Source: an uncultured Lachnospiraceae bacterium (GTDB taxonomy: Bacteria > Bacillota > Clostridia > Lachnospirales > Lachnospiraceae). Taken from it: a DNA stretch of 64,000 bases. The notes below the pieces were generated by a model. It saw only the letters and a list, made by a program, of their open reading frames with translations, was not told where the DNA came from and ran no database searches. Position numbers and translations under genes: made by a program. Positions 63,916 to 64,000 of the stretch are shown piece after piece. Within the stretch, counting starts at the first letter, position 1; each line of letters begins with the position of its first letter. The DNA lies in contig CAMEOT010000004.1 in NCBI GenBank assembly GCA_945929965.1, forward strand, positions 1 through 64,000, written 5' to 3'.

Positions 63916-63959
63916 TATATTTCTTCTATATTTCTTCTATATTTCTTCTATATATCTTC
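63916..63959. repeat. Four tandem copies of an 11-bp unit
   Basis: TATATTTCTTC is repeated three times exactly (63916-63948) and once with one change (TATATATCTTC, 63949-63959). It directly follows the asnA terminator. Confidence 0.9.
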
Positions 63960-64000
63960 TATTCATAGATCACAAATTTCTCATTTTCAAAAGTCTTCTC

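Noticed and set aside
63916..63959. Possible CRISPR array after asnA
   Set aside because: The repeat unit is 11 bp in direct tandem with no spacers and no cas genes, so it is a simple tandem repeat.

Overview
The window looks like chromosomal DNA of a spore-forming anaerobic Firmicute of the Clostridia, most probably Lachnospiraceae. The evidence is the sporulation genes (spoIIAA, spoIIAB, sigF, spoVAA, spoVAB), a T-box in front of valS, an FMN riboswitch in front of ribU, ECF-type vitamin transporters, a PadR/DUF1700/DUF4097 cassette, a DUF975 protein, the TIGR03915/TIGR03916 repair pair and strong Shine-Dalgarno sites. Family names come from reading the proteins, not from a search. No rRNA, prophage, insertion sequence or CRISPR array was seen.

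Layout. 0.2-0.4 kb: two tRNA-Ser genes. 0.6-7.6 kb: a plant-polysaccharide module with a rhamnogalacturonan-acetylesterase-like enzyme, a CUT1 ABC importer (two permeases and a lipoprotein) and a divergent membrane-bound AraC-type regulator. 7.6-13.7 kb: a minus-strand housekeeping operon running ycxB-like, tsaE, tsaB, rimI, zinc ribbon, RNase Z, a membrane-anchored protein, tsaD and ispD. It holds the bacterial tRNA t6A genes tsaB, tsaD and tsaE. 13.9-17.5 kb: a MacAB-type exporter. 17.7-18.7 kb: FMN riboswitch and riboflavin transporter. 18.8-26.7 kb: tex, two small membrane proteins, prfB with its programmed frameshift, and secA. 26.9-30 kb: an HD-GYP protein, a pectin methylesterase without a signal peptide, and an acetyltransferase. 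30-32.9 kb: pnp and rpsO around a highly structured spacer. 33-35 kb: a LacI-like sensor fused to GGDEF. 35-41.3 kb: cell-wall hydrolases, spoVAB-spoVAA, a thioesterase and the spoIIAA-spoIIAB-sigF operon. 41.4-46.3 kb: a zinc-ribbon/TPR protein, folC with a tiny coupled gene, and a large membrane protein. 46.4-49.4 kb: T-box and valS. 49.6-51.4 kb: vitamin B6 uptake and kinase. 51.4-53.6 kb: padR cassette with a striking palindromic operator. 53.6-56.8 kb: a lipid acyltransferase-like and glycosyltransferase pair plus a GH13 glucosidase. 57-60.2 kb: DnaA-box cluster, nuclease-XPD helicase and a Crh-like HPr. 60.4-63.9 kb: an apparently SOS-controlled repair operon and asnA.

Links between genes. 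The importer, the acetylesterase-like enzyme and the cytosolic pectinesterase suggest growth on pectin fragments. Direct repeats beside the importer promoter are good candidates for the AraC-type regulator's operator. HD-GYP and GGDEF proteins indicate cyclic-dinucleotide signalling. Several intergenic regions hold multi-hairpin elements, some capped by G(CUUG)C loops. Those elements, together with the SOS-like boxes in front of the radical-SAM repair pair, the PadR palindrome and the DnaA-box cluster, are the observations most worth following up. Nothing in the window is clearly a complete undescribed system.
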